Shown piece by piece: positions 1 to 4,959 of a stretch of DNA of 7,220 bases (the stretch's first letter is position 1; the number at the start of each line of letters is the position of its first letter). Source of the stretch: Ignavibacteria bacterium (GTDB lineage Bacteria; Bacteroidota; Ignavibacteria; Ignavibacteriales; Ignavibacteriaceae); NCBI GenBank assembly GCA_029863735.1, contig JAOTUT010000074.1:1-7220 (forward strand), given 5' to 3'. Under the pieces are notes generated by a model. That model did no database searches. It worked only from the letters and a program-made list of their open reading frames with translations, and was not told the DNA's origin. Position numbers and translations under genes: made by a program.

Positions 1-753
1 AATTTCACCAGTCTGAGGATTCATAATTATACAAGTAGCTGACTCCCCTCCATTCTGTTTCAAACAATTCCTCAACTCATCTTCAACTATAGTTTGGTAT
101 CTTTTATCGATGGTTAGATGAATATCATTTCCGGGTGTAGACGATCTGGTTTGTGTTTCAGAAACTGAAATAATTTCTCCCATCGCATTTCGCTCGACCA
201 TTCTGTAACCATCTTTGCCTCTCAAAACATCATCAAAACTTTTCGATACACCGTTGACTCCCTTGTATTCATTATCCACATAACCAAGAACATGAGAGCC
301 AAGTGAGCCATAGTGAAATACACTTACCGGTTCTTCCACGTAAAAGAAAGCTTGATTTTTATATTCAAAAAGATCGAGTGATTTTTCAAAGGGAACTTTC
401 TTCTCAAGACAGATAGTTTTGCCACTTGCTTTAAGAAGGTTTAAATAGCGACGTTTACTTTTCCCAATAGTTTTTGAAAAAATACCGGCCAGCTTGGTTT
501 TTTCTGCTGCTGGAAGCATTCTCAGATCAACATAGAAAGAATAATCATTCCTGTTATAGACAAGCAGTACTTCATTACAATCGTAAATGAAACCTCGCTC
601 AGCTTTTACTATTTGTGAATTCGTTTGCTGCCGTTTGGCAAAGTAACTAAGTTCGTCACCTCTAATTATCTGAAGATTAACAAGTCGATAAACGAGTGCT
701 CCAAAACTGAACACAATAAAAATCAATATTAGCAGCACTCGTGAATTATTCAT
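1..753 (-). CDS. ftsI: Peptidoglycan transpeptidase FtsI (class B penicillin-binding protein), N-terminal part, cut by window edge
   Basis: Septal cell wall cross-linking enzyme (PBP3/PBP2 class). The 251 visible codons form an open frame to the left edge; class B proteins usually have 550-700 residues, so the catalytic SxxK, SxN and KTG motifs lie outside. Visible parts: a short cytoplasmic start, one transmembrane anchor at about residues 6-24, then the periplasmic pedestal domain with the RG-x-I-x-D box at 53-58 and the stretches GSLGSHVLGY and STPGNDIHLTID, followed by a Q-x(4)-E-x-EL helix and the lead-in MNPQTGEI at the edge. These are typical of the FtsI/SpoVD family. The ATG at 753 overlaps the end of the ftsL-like gene by 8 bases and has a good GGAGAG ribosome site at 759-764, which fixes the start. 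The usual DRNG of the pedestal box reads DCNE here. Place in the mraZ-rsmH-ftsL order supports ftsI over an elongation PBP2. Confidence 0.93.
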   Translation of the reverse strand, partial: MNNSRVLLILIFIVFSFGALVYRLVNLQIIRGDELSYFAKRQQTNSQIVKAERGFIYDCNEVLLVYNRNDYSFYVDLRMLPAAEKTKLAGIFSKTIGKSKRRYLNLLKASGKTICLEKKVPFEKSLDLFEYKNQAFFYVEEPVSVFHYGSLGSHVLGYVDNEYKGVNGVSKSFDDVLRGKDGYRMVERNAMGEIISVSETQTRSSTPGNDIHLTIDKRYQTIVEDELRNCLKQNGGESATCIIMNPQTGEI

Positions 754-1078
754 TCATGCTCTCCACACTTTCAGAAAGTTTAGCGATATTTTCTTTTAAG
801 AGAGTAATTTTATTTTCATCATCATTAGCAGTATTTACTAAACCAAGTTCATAAAGAGCGTATTTTTTAATTACATCTTCAGTCGTCAGCATTTGATAAT
901 TAGCCTTCAATGAAACTGATTGAGTTTTTTCTGACTTAATTCTATCTTCCAATTGAGCAAGCTCTCTTTGCAGTTCTTCATATTTCAATCTAAGTCCCTG
1001 TGATATTAGTATTATTATGGTCAACAGTACCAGCAATGAAGCAATTAAGATTATCAACGGCTTGGAACTTTTTTTCAT
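746..1078 (-). CDS. ftsL: FtsL-like bitopic cell division protein
   Basis: Small single-pass membrane protein, 110 residues, of the size and layout of FtsL, the divisome protein that works with FtsB/DivIC and FtsQ to activate FtsW-FtsI. The sequence shows a short basic cytoplasmic tail (MKKSSK), a hydrophobic membrane segment at about residues 8-27, then a charged heptad-like coiled coil at about 29-60 and a short periplasmic tail. The stretch TTEDVIKKYALYELGLV resembles the region after the coiled coil in FtsL/DivIC proteins, where a helix is followed by a short conserved GL turn. Primary sequence in this family is poorly conserved, so the call rests mainly on topology and on position between rsmH and ftsI, the usual place of ftsL. 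The start ATG overlaps the rsmH stop as ATGA (4 bases), which indicates translational coupling. The last residues after about 90 are a second charged helix of unclear role. Confidence 0.75.
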   Translation of the reverse strand: MKKSSKPLIILIASLLVLLTIIILISQGLRLKYEELQRELAQLEDRIKSEKTQSVSLKANYQMLTTEDVIKKYALYELGLVNTANDDENKITLLKENIAKLSESVESMNE

Positions 1079-1998
1079 ATTCTTTCTGCAACTCTCAATT
1101 TTGCACTACGGGCTCTTTTGTTCTTTTTTATTTCTGATACTGATGCAGTTATTGGTTTCTTTGTGATGATATTCAATCGTTTTAGTTTGCCACAAGTACA
1201 AATTGGTGCAGCTGGCGAACATATACAGCTAAGATTCTCGTATTTAAAAAACTCTTTTACTATCCTGTCTTCTAAGGAGTGATAACTAATAACGACCAAT
1301 CTTCCTCCAGTTTTTAGTACCGGCACCGAATTTTCAAGAAAAGATTTTAATGCGCTCAATTCATCATTCACATAAATTCTCAATGCCTGAAAGACACGTG
1401 ACAAAGTTTTAGTTAAGTATTTTGGATTAGTAACTGACGAAATTATTTTTTTTAGCTCATCAGTTGTTTCAATTCTTTTATTTTTTCTTGATTCGGAAAT
1501 ATGACGAGCAATCTTTCTGGAGTTCTTTTCCTCACCAAATTCAAAAATCACATTTGCAATTTTCTGCTCTGATTCCTGGTTAATAAAATCCGCAGCAGTT
1601 TTCCGCAAGCTTTTGTCTAATCGGAGGTCCAGTTCTGAATTAACACTATAGGAAAAACCTGCTGCGGCATTATCAAGTTGAAAAGAAGAAACTCCAAGGT
1701 CTGCCAATATTCCGTCAAAGAACTCTAACGTCTCAATCTTAGCAATTACATCAACGAGCGAAAAATTAAAATTGTAAAGCTTAACCCTAGCTTCACTATT
1801 AAATTTCTCTCTACAAAAATTGAAGGCACTTTTATCAACATCTGTAGAAACCACGCAACCCTTTTTACTTAGAATGTTTAAGATCTCTTGAGTGTGTCCA
1901 CCAAATCCTAAAGTCCCTTCGAAATAAACGCCGCCTTTTTTTGTAACTAAATAGTCTGTGCTTTCTTTAAGTAAAACAGGTGTATGAACCTGAGTCAT
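1075..1998 (-). CDS. rsmH: 16S rRNA (cytosine(1402)-N(4))-methyltransferase RsmH
   Basis: S-adenosylmethionine-dependent enzyme that methylates N4 of C1402 in 16S rRNA at the ribosomal P site (formerly MraW). At 307 residues it has the family's normal length. Visible motifs in order: the N-terminal HTPVLLKES; the SAM loop EGTLGFGGHT (about 27-36), where many homologues have D in place of the first E; STDVDKSAF; the DGILADLGVSSFQLD block (about 95-109) followed by GFSY and LDLRLD; SRVFQALRIYVNDEL; VVISYHSLEDRIVKEFF; and the C-terminal NKRARSAKLRVAE. The inserted substrate-binding helical domain holds FGEEKNSRKIARHI. The start ATG shares one base with the mraZ stop (TGATG), and the stop overlaps the ftsL start, so the gene is the second member of a tightly coupled division cluster. 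No frame damage is seen. Confidence 0.98.
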   Translation of the reverse strand: MTQVHTPVLLKESTDYLVTKKGGVYFEGTLGFGGHTQEILNILSKKGCVVSTDVDKSAFNFCREKFNSEARVKLYNFNFSLVDVIAKIETLEFFDGILADLGVSSFQLDNAAAGFSYSVNSELDLRLDKSLRKTAADFINQESEQKIANVIFEFGEEKNSRKIARHISESRKNKRIETTDELKKIISSVTNPKYLTKTLSRVFQALRIYVNDELSALKSFLENSVPVLKTGGRLVVISYHSLEDRIVKEFFKYENLSCICSPAAPICTCGKLKRLNIITKKPITASVSEIKKNKRARSAKLRVAERI

Positions 1999-2435
1999 CA
2001 GTCAGTCATAACTTTTGAAGCTATCTCCTCATAGGAAAGCGGAGACTGCTTTAAGTAATCATCATAGATTTTAGGATTCCAGACTTCTATTTTTCTAAGA
2101 GCACCAATTATCAGAACTTCCTTTTCAATATTTGCATATTCAATCAACATTTGAGGAACAAGAATTCTTGATTGTGAGTCCATCGAATCTTCGTGTGCAT
2201 ATTGAACAAACATTCTGATAAACCTGAGATCATCTGGTTGGAATTGATTTAACTTCAAAAGTTTGTCTTCAATTTTCTGCCACTCATCAAGGGGGTACAA
2301 ATCAATACAACTTGATAAACCTTTAGTCATCACTATTGTATCGTTTGCATCTGGCGAAATGTGCTTTCGTAGTTTTGCCGGAATGCTTATTCTGCTTTTA
2401 GAATCTATAGAGTATGTAAACTGACCTTTAAACAA
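1998..2435 (-). CDS. mraZ: MraZ, transcriptional regulator of the division and cell wall cluster
   Basis: DNA-binding protein of the AbrB/SpoVT fold that binds its own promoter and represses the division and cell wall operon in E. coli (activation is reported in some other bacteria). At 145 residues it is the usual length. Two copies of the swapped-hairpin motif are visible: near residues 11-24 (IDSKSRISIPAKLR) and near 84-97 (MDSQSRILVPQML), the second followed by KEVLIIGALRKIEVWNP, a family hallmark. Both copies have SR where the usual motif is GR. The start is TTG at 2433-2435: it gives the conserved family beginning MFKG, a GGAA ribosome site lies at 2441-2444, and the nearby ATG at 2444-2446 is out of frame. 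The gene opens the operon, with promoter and repeat operator directly upstream, so feedback control is likely. Confidence 0.97.
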   Translation of the reverse strand: MFKGQFTYSIDSKSRISIPAKLRKHISPDANDTIVMTKGLSSCIDLYPLDEWQKIEDKLLKLNQFQPDDLRFIRMFVQYAHEDSMDSQSRILVPQMLIEYANIEKEVLIIGALRKIEVWNPKIYDDYLKQSPLSYEEIASKVMTD

Positions 2436-2440
2436 TATTT

Positions 2441-2444
2441 TTCC
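2441..2444 (-). promoter_or_regulatory. Ribosome binding site that supports the TTG start of mraZ
   Basis: GGAA on the minus strand stands five bases before TTG at 2433-2435. An ATG overlaps this site but is in another frame, so the TTG is the only start that yields the conserved MFKG amino terminus. Confidence 0.55.
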
Positions 2445-2460
2445 ATAATTTGGGATTTTT

Positions 2461-2485
2461 CACCACTTTTCCCCACCGCACCCCG
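2461..2485 (-). promoter_or_regulatory. Candidate MraZ operator: three pentamers repeated every 10 bp
   Basis: Read on the minus strand, the site is CGGGG-N5-TGGGG-N5-TGGTG, three G-rich pentamers with exact 5-base spacers and so one helical turn apart. Known MraZ operators are TGGG-type pentamer direct repeats with 5-base spacers just upstream of mraZ. The block stands out against very AT-rich flanks. It begins right after the proposed -10 box and covers the expected transcription start, so a bound MraZ would block RNA polymerase. The first and third pentamers each differ by one base from TGGGG. Confidence 0.85.
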
Positions 2486-2515
2486 AAAATAATGAAAAAT
2501 TTTGAAGAAAGTCAA
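2486..2515 (-). promoter_or_regulatory. Probable sigma70-type promoter of the mraZ operon
   Basis: The -35 box TTGACT (2510-2515) has five of six consensus bases. TATTTT (2486-2491) follows after an 18-base spacer; TTATTT after 17 is the alternative. The region upstream of the -35 is A/T-rich. Initiation about seven bases downstream would fall inside the MraZ repeats and leave a leader of roughly 45 bases before the TTG start. Confidence 0.6.
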
Positions 2516-2614
2516 GAAGTATTTTAGAAATATTCCACTTTTGTGAAAATAGCTTCTAGACTAATTATCAAGAAAAGTATCAGTTTTTATAAGAATGAGG
2601 GAAAATCTGTATGC

Positions 2615-2690
2615 TGGAGCCAACTGCCGGAATCGAACCGGCGACCTGCTCATTACGAATGAGCTGCTCTACCAGCTGAGCTAAGTTGGC
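2615..2690 (-). tRNA. tRNA-Thr, anticodon CGT
   Basis: On the minus strand a complete 76-base cloverleaf folds without mismatch in the acceptor stem (GCCAACT with AGTTGGC). The D arm is GCTC-AGCTGGTA-GAGC, the anticodon arm GCTCA-TTCGTAA-TGAGC, the variable loop AGGTC, and the T arm GCCGG-TTCGATT-CCGGC. The anticodon CGT (2655-2657) reads the threonine codon ACG. The discriminator base is T and the CCA end is encoded (2615-2617). It lies between the small basic protein gene and mraZ, on the same strand as both. No clear terminator follows before the mraZ promoter. Confidence 0.98.
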
Positions 2691-2727
2691 AAAAACAGGA
2701 ATGTTAAAGATAAATTTATATTAAGAA

Positions 2728-2762
2728 TTGAATTGATGAAATAAAATTATTTATTAATTCAA
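2728..2762. repeat. AT-rich inverted repeat upstream of the tRNA gene
   Basis: TTGAATT and AAATAA on the left arm are exactly complementary, in order, to TTATTT and AATTCAA on the right arm. This gives two perfect stem blocks of 7 and 6 bp with a small 4/3 internal loop and almost no terminal loop. It sits between the end of the small basic protein gene (stop at 2780) and the tRNA. It could end or stabilise the HU-operon transcript, or be a protein site at the tRNA promoter. It lacks G/C and a clean T run, so a classical rho-independent terminator is doubtful. Confidence 0.4.
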
Positions 2763-2779
2763 TAAATATTCTATTAGAA

Positions 2780-2875
2780 TTATCTCAGTTTCTTTTTATG
2801 TCTGTTCTTTCTTAATCTTTTTTTTCTTTTATGAGTTGACATTTTATGACGTTTTCTTTTTTTTCCACAAGGCAT
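2780..2875 (-). CDS. 31-residue highly basic COX24/AURKAIP1 (mS38-like) small protein
   Basis: A short gene of 31 codons whose product begins MPCGKKRKRHKMSTHKRKKR and ends NRHKKKLR. About two thirds of its residues are Lys, Arg or His. The core H-K-M-S-x-H-K-R-K-K-R-L-R-K-x-R-x-K-x-K is the signature of the COX24/AURKAIP1 C-terminal family, whose mitochondrial member is the small-subunit ribosomal protein mS38. Bacterial members are very short and are found in Bacteroidota and Chlorobi. A ribosomal or rRNA-binding role is therefore likely but inferred. The ATG has an AAAAGGA ribosome site a few bases upstream and lies 26 bases after the stop of the zinc ribbon TPR gene, so both are probably on one transcript. 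Its length puts it below usual gene-calling limits. Ribosomal protein bL36 is excluded because its zinc-binding Cys pattern is missing (only one Cys). Confidence 0.82.
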   Translation of the reverse strand: MPCGKKRKRHKMSTHKRKKRLRKNRHKKKLR

Positions 2876-2901
2876 TCGTTTTTCCTTTTATTTATTTTTT
2901 A

Positions 2902-3789
2902 TTAGTGAGAGTTTAATAATTCCTTTGCTCTTTTTCCAGCTTCAGTGTTTGGATCAAGTTCGGCAGTTTTTTTAAACCAATCTTTCGAAACTTCAAGATT
3001 CTGTGCAGCTAAATTTACAATTCCAAGGTTGAGATATGCAATTTGATGTTTGGGCTGGTATTTTATTGCAGTTTCCATTTCACTAATTGCTGTAGTATAA
3101 TCACTAAGATTATAATAACATATTGCCATATCAACCCGTGCATCTGCATTCTCAGGAAACTTTATTAAGTATTTCTTATAATTCACAATTGCTTTTTCTG
3201 AAAGCCCTGCATCCTGTTGCAGATGCGCAAGATGTAATGTAGATTCCAAATCATCAGGATCAGCACTCACTTTATCTTCAAGCTGAGTTATTTCTTCCAA
3301 GTTTGCAAGGTTCACACCAGAGTTTAATGATTGGTTGCTCATTTGCAATACATTTTCCTGAACTCCAGAATCAAACACTCCTGAAGCCACAAGAGCAAAA
3401 ATGAAAACCACGACAATTGCTGAAGAGATTATTAATATTTTTTTATTGTCGATTACTTTTTCTTCATTAATTACTTTATTTTTTTTAGAAATATTTTCAA
3501 CAGTAGATTTTTTTCTATCATTCTTTTTTAATTCCTGTTTTGGTCCACCCTGTTTTTTATTTTTATTTCCACTCAATGGGATCCCACAACTAAAACAATC
3601 TGAATTTTCTAATGGGTTCTTTTCACCGCAATTTTTGCAGGTTATAAACTCAGCAGATGTATCCCGAACTTCATTAGAAGAAATGATCTTAGAATTGATT
3701 TTACTTCCACAGTTAGGACAAAATTTAAATTCTCCCTCAATCTTAAATCCACATTCTGCACAATAATTCACGATTAACTTATCTCCCAT
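2902..3789 (-). CDS. Membrane-anchored protein with two zinc ribbons and C-terminal TPR repeats
   Basis: 295 residues with a clear three-part layout. First come two C4 zinc ribbons: C10-x2-C13/C24-x2-C27 (YCAECG...FCPNCG) and C51-x2-C54/C65-x2-C68 (TCKNCG...CFSCG). A Lys-rich hydrophilic linker follows (about 75-117), then one transmembrane segment (about 118-136) and a helical region with about three TPR units (about 165-290), seen in patterns such as DLESTLHLAHLQQDAGLSEK and HQIAYLNLGIVNLAAQNLEV. By the positive-inside rule the ribbons should be cytoplasmic and the TPRs periplasmic. Such proteins are usually protein-interaction scaffolds; no enzyme motif is seen and I cannot name a partner. 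The start ATG lies 11 bases inside the HU gene with a weak AGAAAG site, so translation is probably coupled to HU. The small basic protein gene follows after 26 bases. Confidence 0.9.
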   Translation of the reverse strand: MGDKLIVNYCAECGFKIEGEFKFCPNCGSKINSKIISSNEVRDTSAEFITCKNCGEKNPLENSDCFSCGIPLSGNKNKKQGGPKQELKKNDRKKSTVENISKKNKVINEEKVIDNKKILIISSAIVVVFIFALVASGVFDSGVQENVLQMSNQSLNSGVNLANLEEITQLEDKVSADPDDLESTLHLAHLQQDAGLSEKAIVNYKKYLIKFPENADARVDMAICYYNLSDYTTAISEMETAIKYQPKHQIAYLNLGIVNLAAQNLEVSKDWFKKTAELDPNTEAGKRAKELLNSH

Positions 3790-4078
3790 TTCTTTCTAAC
3801 ATTCCAACATTTACGATTTCTTTAAAGTCTTTAGAAAACTTGAAGGTTGGAACATAATGTTCGGGAACAAAAACAGACTCACCTGATTTTGGATTCCTTG
3901 CCTGCCGGGCATTTTTCTTTTTTACTCTGTAACTTCCAAAACCTCTTATTTCAATGCCTTTTCCTTCCTTTAAAGATTCAATCACTGTTTTTAAGAATCC
4001 TTCAACAATAGCTTCAGTTTCTAATTTGGTTAAACCGGTTCCGGCTGCAACCTTATCTACTATGTCAGCCTTAGTCAT
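3779..4078 (-). CDS. HU/IHF-family DNA-binding protein
   Basis: Histone-like protein that bends DNA as a dimer and helps organise the nucleoid. From the ATG at 4078 it has 99 residues, beginning MTKADIVDKVAAGTGLTKLE, which is the alpha-helical dimer body. The beta saddle motif IEIRGFGSYRVKKKNARQAR and the DNA-contacting RNPKSGE arm follow, with the proline at the expected arm tip. The C-terminal helix KFSKDFKEIVN is followed by a short tail. The RNP-arm and length suit both HU and IHF subunits, so no gene symbol is given. A GTG at 4085-4087 would add three residues (MSN), but it lies inside a strong AAGGTGAG ribosome site that serves the ATG at 4078, so the ATG is preferred. The stop overlaps the next gene by 11 bases. 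Divergent from the copper regulator gene. Confidence 0.95.
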   Translation of the reverse strand: MTKADIVDKVAAGTGLTKLETEAIVEGFLKTVIESLKEGKGIEIRGFGSYRVKKKNARQARNPKSGESVFVPEHYVPTFKFSKDFKEIVNVGMLERNGR

Positions 4079-4082
4079 ATTA

Positions 4083-4090
4083 CTCACCTT
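4083..4090 (-). promoter_or_regulatory. Ribosome binding site that decides the HU start
   Basis: AAGGTGAG on the minus strand is followed by TAAT and then ATG at 4078. The in-frame GTG at 4085-4087 lies within this site and has no comparable site of its own. Translation should therefore begin at 4078, giving 99 rather than 102 residues. Confidence 0.75.
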
Positions 4091-4197
4091 AAAGTTATTG
4101 ATTGTTCAATTATTTCTTAAAATTAGCGTGGTAAACTAAGAAAGTTTTCCTGTAAAATCAATTAAAATAATTAGTTACAGAAACTTAATGGCACAGC

Positions 4198-4226
4198 CAA
4201 ATAAGGCTTTTTCAGGTAAAAGTCAA
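4198..4226 (-). promoter_or_regulatory. Candidate promoter of the HU operon
   Basis: TTGACT at 4221-4226 (five of six, the same hexamer as in the mraZ promoter), then a 17-base spacer and TATTTG at 4198-4203, which matches the -10 consensus only in its first three bases. It would give a leader of about 110 bases. The palindrome at 4226-4242 directly abuts the -35 box. Confidence 0.4.
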
Positions 4227-4242
4227 TCATTTTCAAAATGAT
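4226..4242. repeat. Perfect 17-bp palindrome in the divergent control region
   Basis: ATCATTTT-C-AAAATGAT: two 8-base arms around one central base, without mismatch. It lies between the divergent HU and HMA-AraC regulator genes and touches the proposed HU -35 box. A dimeric regulator site is plausible; nothing shows which protein binds. Confidence 0.55.
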
Positions 4243-4252
4243 CAAGAATTAC

Positions 4253-4272
4253 TAACTTTTATATTAAAGTTA
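4253..4272. repeat. Inverted repeat directly before the regulator start codon
   Basis: TAACTTT-TATATT-AAAGTTA: perfect 7-base arms, and the centre is symmetric except for one pair, so 18 of 20 bases follow the symmetry. It ends seven bases before the ATG at 4280 and its centre, TATATT, resembles a -10 box. It may be an operator over the regulator's own promoter, or an RNA hairpin before the start codon. No good -35 box is seen at the right distance. Confidence 0.45.
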
Positions 4273-4279
4273 ATTATTT

Positions 4280-4852
4280 ATGGAATCTAAGTTTTACATA
4301 AAAAATATGGTCTGCCATCGATGCATTAAAGTTGTAAAAGACGAACTGACTAAACTTGGTTATGAAGTATCTAATATTGCTTTGGGGGAAGCCATCATTA
4401 AATCATCTGAAAAATCACCTAACATTTCTGAGATAAAAAAAGTATTAATAGAAAATGGTTTTGATTTAGTTGATGATAAAAATTTAAAAATGATTGAAAA
4501 AATTAAAGTACTGATTATTAACAAAATACATCATCAAAGTGACAAACTGGAAAAATTCAGTTTCTCCAAATATTTATCAAAAGAATTAATTGTGAATTAT
4601 AGTCACCTTAGTTCTCTCTTTTCTTCTTGTGAAGGTATTACAATAGAAAAATTTATCATAAAGCAAAAAATTGAAAAAGTAAAAGAATTATTGACTTATG
4701 ATGAATTAACTTTAAGTGAAATTTCTGTATTGCTTGACTACAGTAGTGTGCAACATCTTTCTAATCAATTCAAACAGATAACCGGACTAAACCCATCTTA
4801 TTTCAAAAAGCTTAAAGAACATCGAAGAAAGCCTCTTGACCAGATAAATTAA
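4280..4852 (+). CDS. HMA-AraC fusion: probable copper-responsive one-component transcriptional regulator
   Basis: 190 residues in two parts. Residues 1-66 form a heavy-metal-associated-like domain: the start KFYIKNMVCHRCIKVVKDEL carries the metal-site position M-x-C-x-x-C (C12, C15) and the end FDLVD matches the usual last strand. Residues about 90-182 form an AraC-type DNA-binding region with two helix-turn-helix units, the second showing LTLSEISVLLDYSSVQHLSN and the signature FKQITGLNPSYFKKL. The usual AraC cupin-type ligand domain is absent, so the HMA domain probably serves as the sensor. Being directly upstream of a CopZ-like chaperone and a CopA pump, it most likely controls them in response to Cu(I); metal identity and direction of control are inferred. 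Similar short proteins near copper genes are common in Bacteroidota, but I know of no detailed study. No strong ribosome site is seen before the ATG. Confidence 0.87.
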   Translation: MESKFYIKNMVCHRCIKVVKDELTKLGYEVSNIALGEAIIKSSEKSPNISEIKKVLIENGFDLVDDKNLKMIEKIKVLIINKIHHQSDKLEKFSFSKYLSKELIVNYSHLSSLFSSCEGITIEKFIIKQKIEKVKELLTYDELTLSEISVLLDYSSVQHLSNQFKQITGLNPSYFKKLKEHRRKPLDQIN

Positions 4853-4864
4853 CCATAAATAAAC

Positions 4865-4899
4865 TGTAACATTTATCCTGAATTTTGTAACGCAAATCT
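4865..4899 (+). promoter_or_regulatory. 21-bp-spaced direct repeat upstream of copZ, candidate site for the HMA-AraC regulator
   Basis: TGTAAC-N4-ATC occurs at 4865-4877 and again at 4886-4898, exactly 21 bp later, so both lie on the same face of the helix. AraC-family proteins typically bind direct half-sites about two helical turns apart (21 bp in the AraC I1-I2 site). A weaker relative, TGTAAA-N4-TTC, begins at 4923, and TGTAAC also occurs on the minus strand at 4174-4179 before the regulator. The position 60-95 bases before the copZ ATG suits an activator site. Confidence 0.5.
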
Positions 4900-4939
4900 C
4901 TCCTTTTCAATTAGCTTTCAATTGTAAATTATTTCCGAA

Positions 4940-4945
4940 TATTAT
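4940..4945 (+). promoter_or_regulatory. Possible -10 box before copZ
   Basis: TATTAT matches five of six bases of the sigma70 -10 consensus, but no good -35 box stands 16-18 bases upstream, as in activator-dependent promoters. Starting about seven bases downstream would clip the GGAG ribosome site at 4951-4954, so the real promoter may lie further upstream. Weak call. Confidence 0.25.
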
Positions 4946-4959
4946 TAGTTGGAGTTTTA

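Noticed and set aside
2780..2875. Small basic gene as ribosomal protein bL36 or bL34
   Set aside because: There is only one Cys and no C-x2-C...C...H zinc pattern for bL36, and the bL34 signature is absent. The H-K-M-S-x-H-K-R core fits COX24/AURKAIP1 better.
3401..3766. Open frame of 121 codons on the plus strand
   Set aside because: It lies fully opposite the zinc ribbon TPR gene, and its product is a low-complexity Phe/Leu/Ser-rich mirror of the Lys/Glu-rich coding strand with no domain.
3954..4139. Open frame of 61 codons on the plus strand
   Set aside because: Mostly antisense to the HU gene, with no ribosome site and no recognisable domain.
4195..4212. Short hairpin AGCC-N6-GGCT followed by Ts, like a rho-independent terminator on the plus strand
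   Set aside because: The stem has only 4 bp, no plus-strand gene ends upstream of it, and it overlaps the proposed HU promoter.
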